NCBI GenBank assembly: GCA_020696915.1
Contig: JAJFMR010000230.1
Location: forward strand, 1-5,277
Length of the DNA stretch: 5,277 bases
Direction: 5' to 3'
Source: Rhizobiaceae bacterium
GTDB taxonomy: Bacteria; Pseudomonadota; Alphaproteobacteria; Rhizobiales; Rhizobiaceae
In this document: one piece after another, positions 5,123-5,277 of the stretch
Layout of the letters: the number at the start of each line of letters is the position of its first letter
Position numbering within the stretch: position 1 is the first letter of the stretch
The notes under the pieces: generated by a model
Database searches by the model: none
Told to the model about the DNA's origin: nothing
The model's input: the letters and a program-made list of their open reading frames with translations, nothing else
Made by a program: the position numbers and the translations under genes

Positions 5123-5277
5123 CCTGTCCGTCTTCCCGGGCGACGGCATCGAGGCCGGCGAGAAACTCGGTACGTTCCGCGCCGGTCAGGTCTTCTGCAC
5201 GGTAGGCGCGCTGAGCGCCGCGCCCGACAAGGCGGTCGAACTGTTCCGCCGTCATCAGCACGAATTTTCGTTTTCCA
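5115..5277 (-). CDS. Phd/YefM-like antitoxin, C-terminal part (N-terminus beyond window)
   Basis: On the minus strand an open frame enters at 5276 and ends at TGA (5117-5115), giving 53 residues with no start inside that fits. It reads GKRKFVLMTAEQFDRL at the visible N-terminus, which matches the end of the Phd/YefM DNA-binding domain (the 'hGkp.vvLms.eey..L' strand-helix segment). It continues AQRAYRAEDLTGAERTEF, like the toxin-neutralising tail of many such antitoxins, and ends acidic (AREDGQDD). About 30-40 residues should lie beyond the window. Its stop overlaps the toxin ATG as ATGACTGA (5122-5115), implying translational coupling with antitoxin made first. Antitoxins of this kind bind the toxin and repress their own operon; the promoter and operator must be off the right edge. 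Role is well supported by position; the Phd/YefM label is probable. Confidence 0.72.
   Translation of the reverse strand, partial: GKRKFVLMTAEQFDRLVGRGAQRAYRAEDLTGAERTEFLAGLDAVAREDGQDD

Overview
The window is high-GC, tightly packed bacterial DNA, without IS elements, tRNA or rRNA genes, CRISPR arrays or long non-coding stretches. The GC-rich codon use, the class of adenosine kinase and the CysZ/EI24-like membrane protein next to it suggest an alphaproteobacterium, most likely Hyphomicrobiales (a Mesorhizobium- or Aminobacter-like relative). This placement is inferred from protein style only, not from a marker gene.

Layout. (1) Bases 1-334: the C-terminal part of an Lrp/AsnC-family regulator, cut by the left edge. 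(2) Bases 412-2693: a compact plus-strand gene set of dUTPase (dut), an isocitrate lyase/PEP mutase superfamily enzyme and a proline racemase-family enzyme. The gaps are 6 bp and then a 4-bp ATGA overlap, so this looks like one operon. The racemase-family protein has a Cys/Thr catalytic pair, which points to trans-3-hydroxy-L-proline dehydratase rather than a racemase or epimerase. (3) Bases 2703-3449, minus strand: an EI24/CysZ-like integral membrane protein, convergent with the operon. (4) Bases 3450-3672: a 223-bp divergent intergenic region holding a candidate promoter, a hairpin-forming repeat and a perfect 12-bp palindrome. (5) Bases 3673-4665, plus strand: a PfkB-family adenosine-kinase-like enzyme. 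(6) Bases 4715-5277, minus strand: a toxin-antitoxin pair whose antitoxin gene runs off the right edge. A Phd/YefM-like antitoxin C-terminus overlaps by 8 bp the start of a PemK/MazF-like toxin.

How the genes work together. dut is nucleotide housekeeping. The two genes behind it look like small-molecule carbon or amino-acid catabolism; an Lrp-type regulator upstream would suit amino-acid-responsive control, but nothing in the sequence proves that link. The kinase belongs to purine salvage. The toxin-antitoxin module is the main accessory element, and its apparent mixed-family pairing is the most interesting point. I see no large undescribed multi-gene system here.
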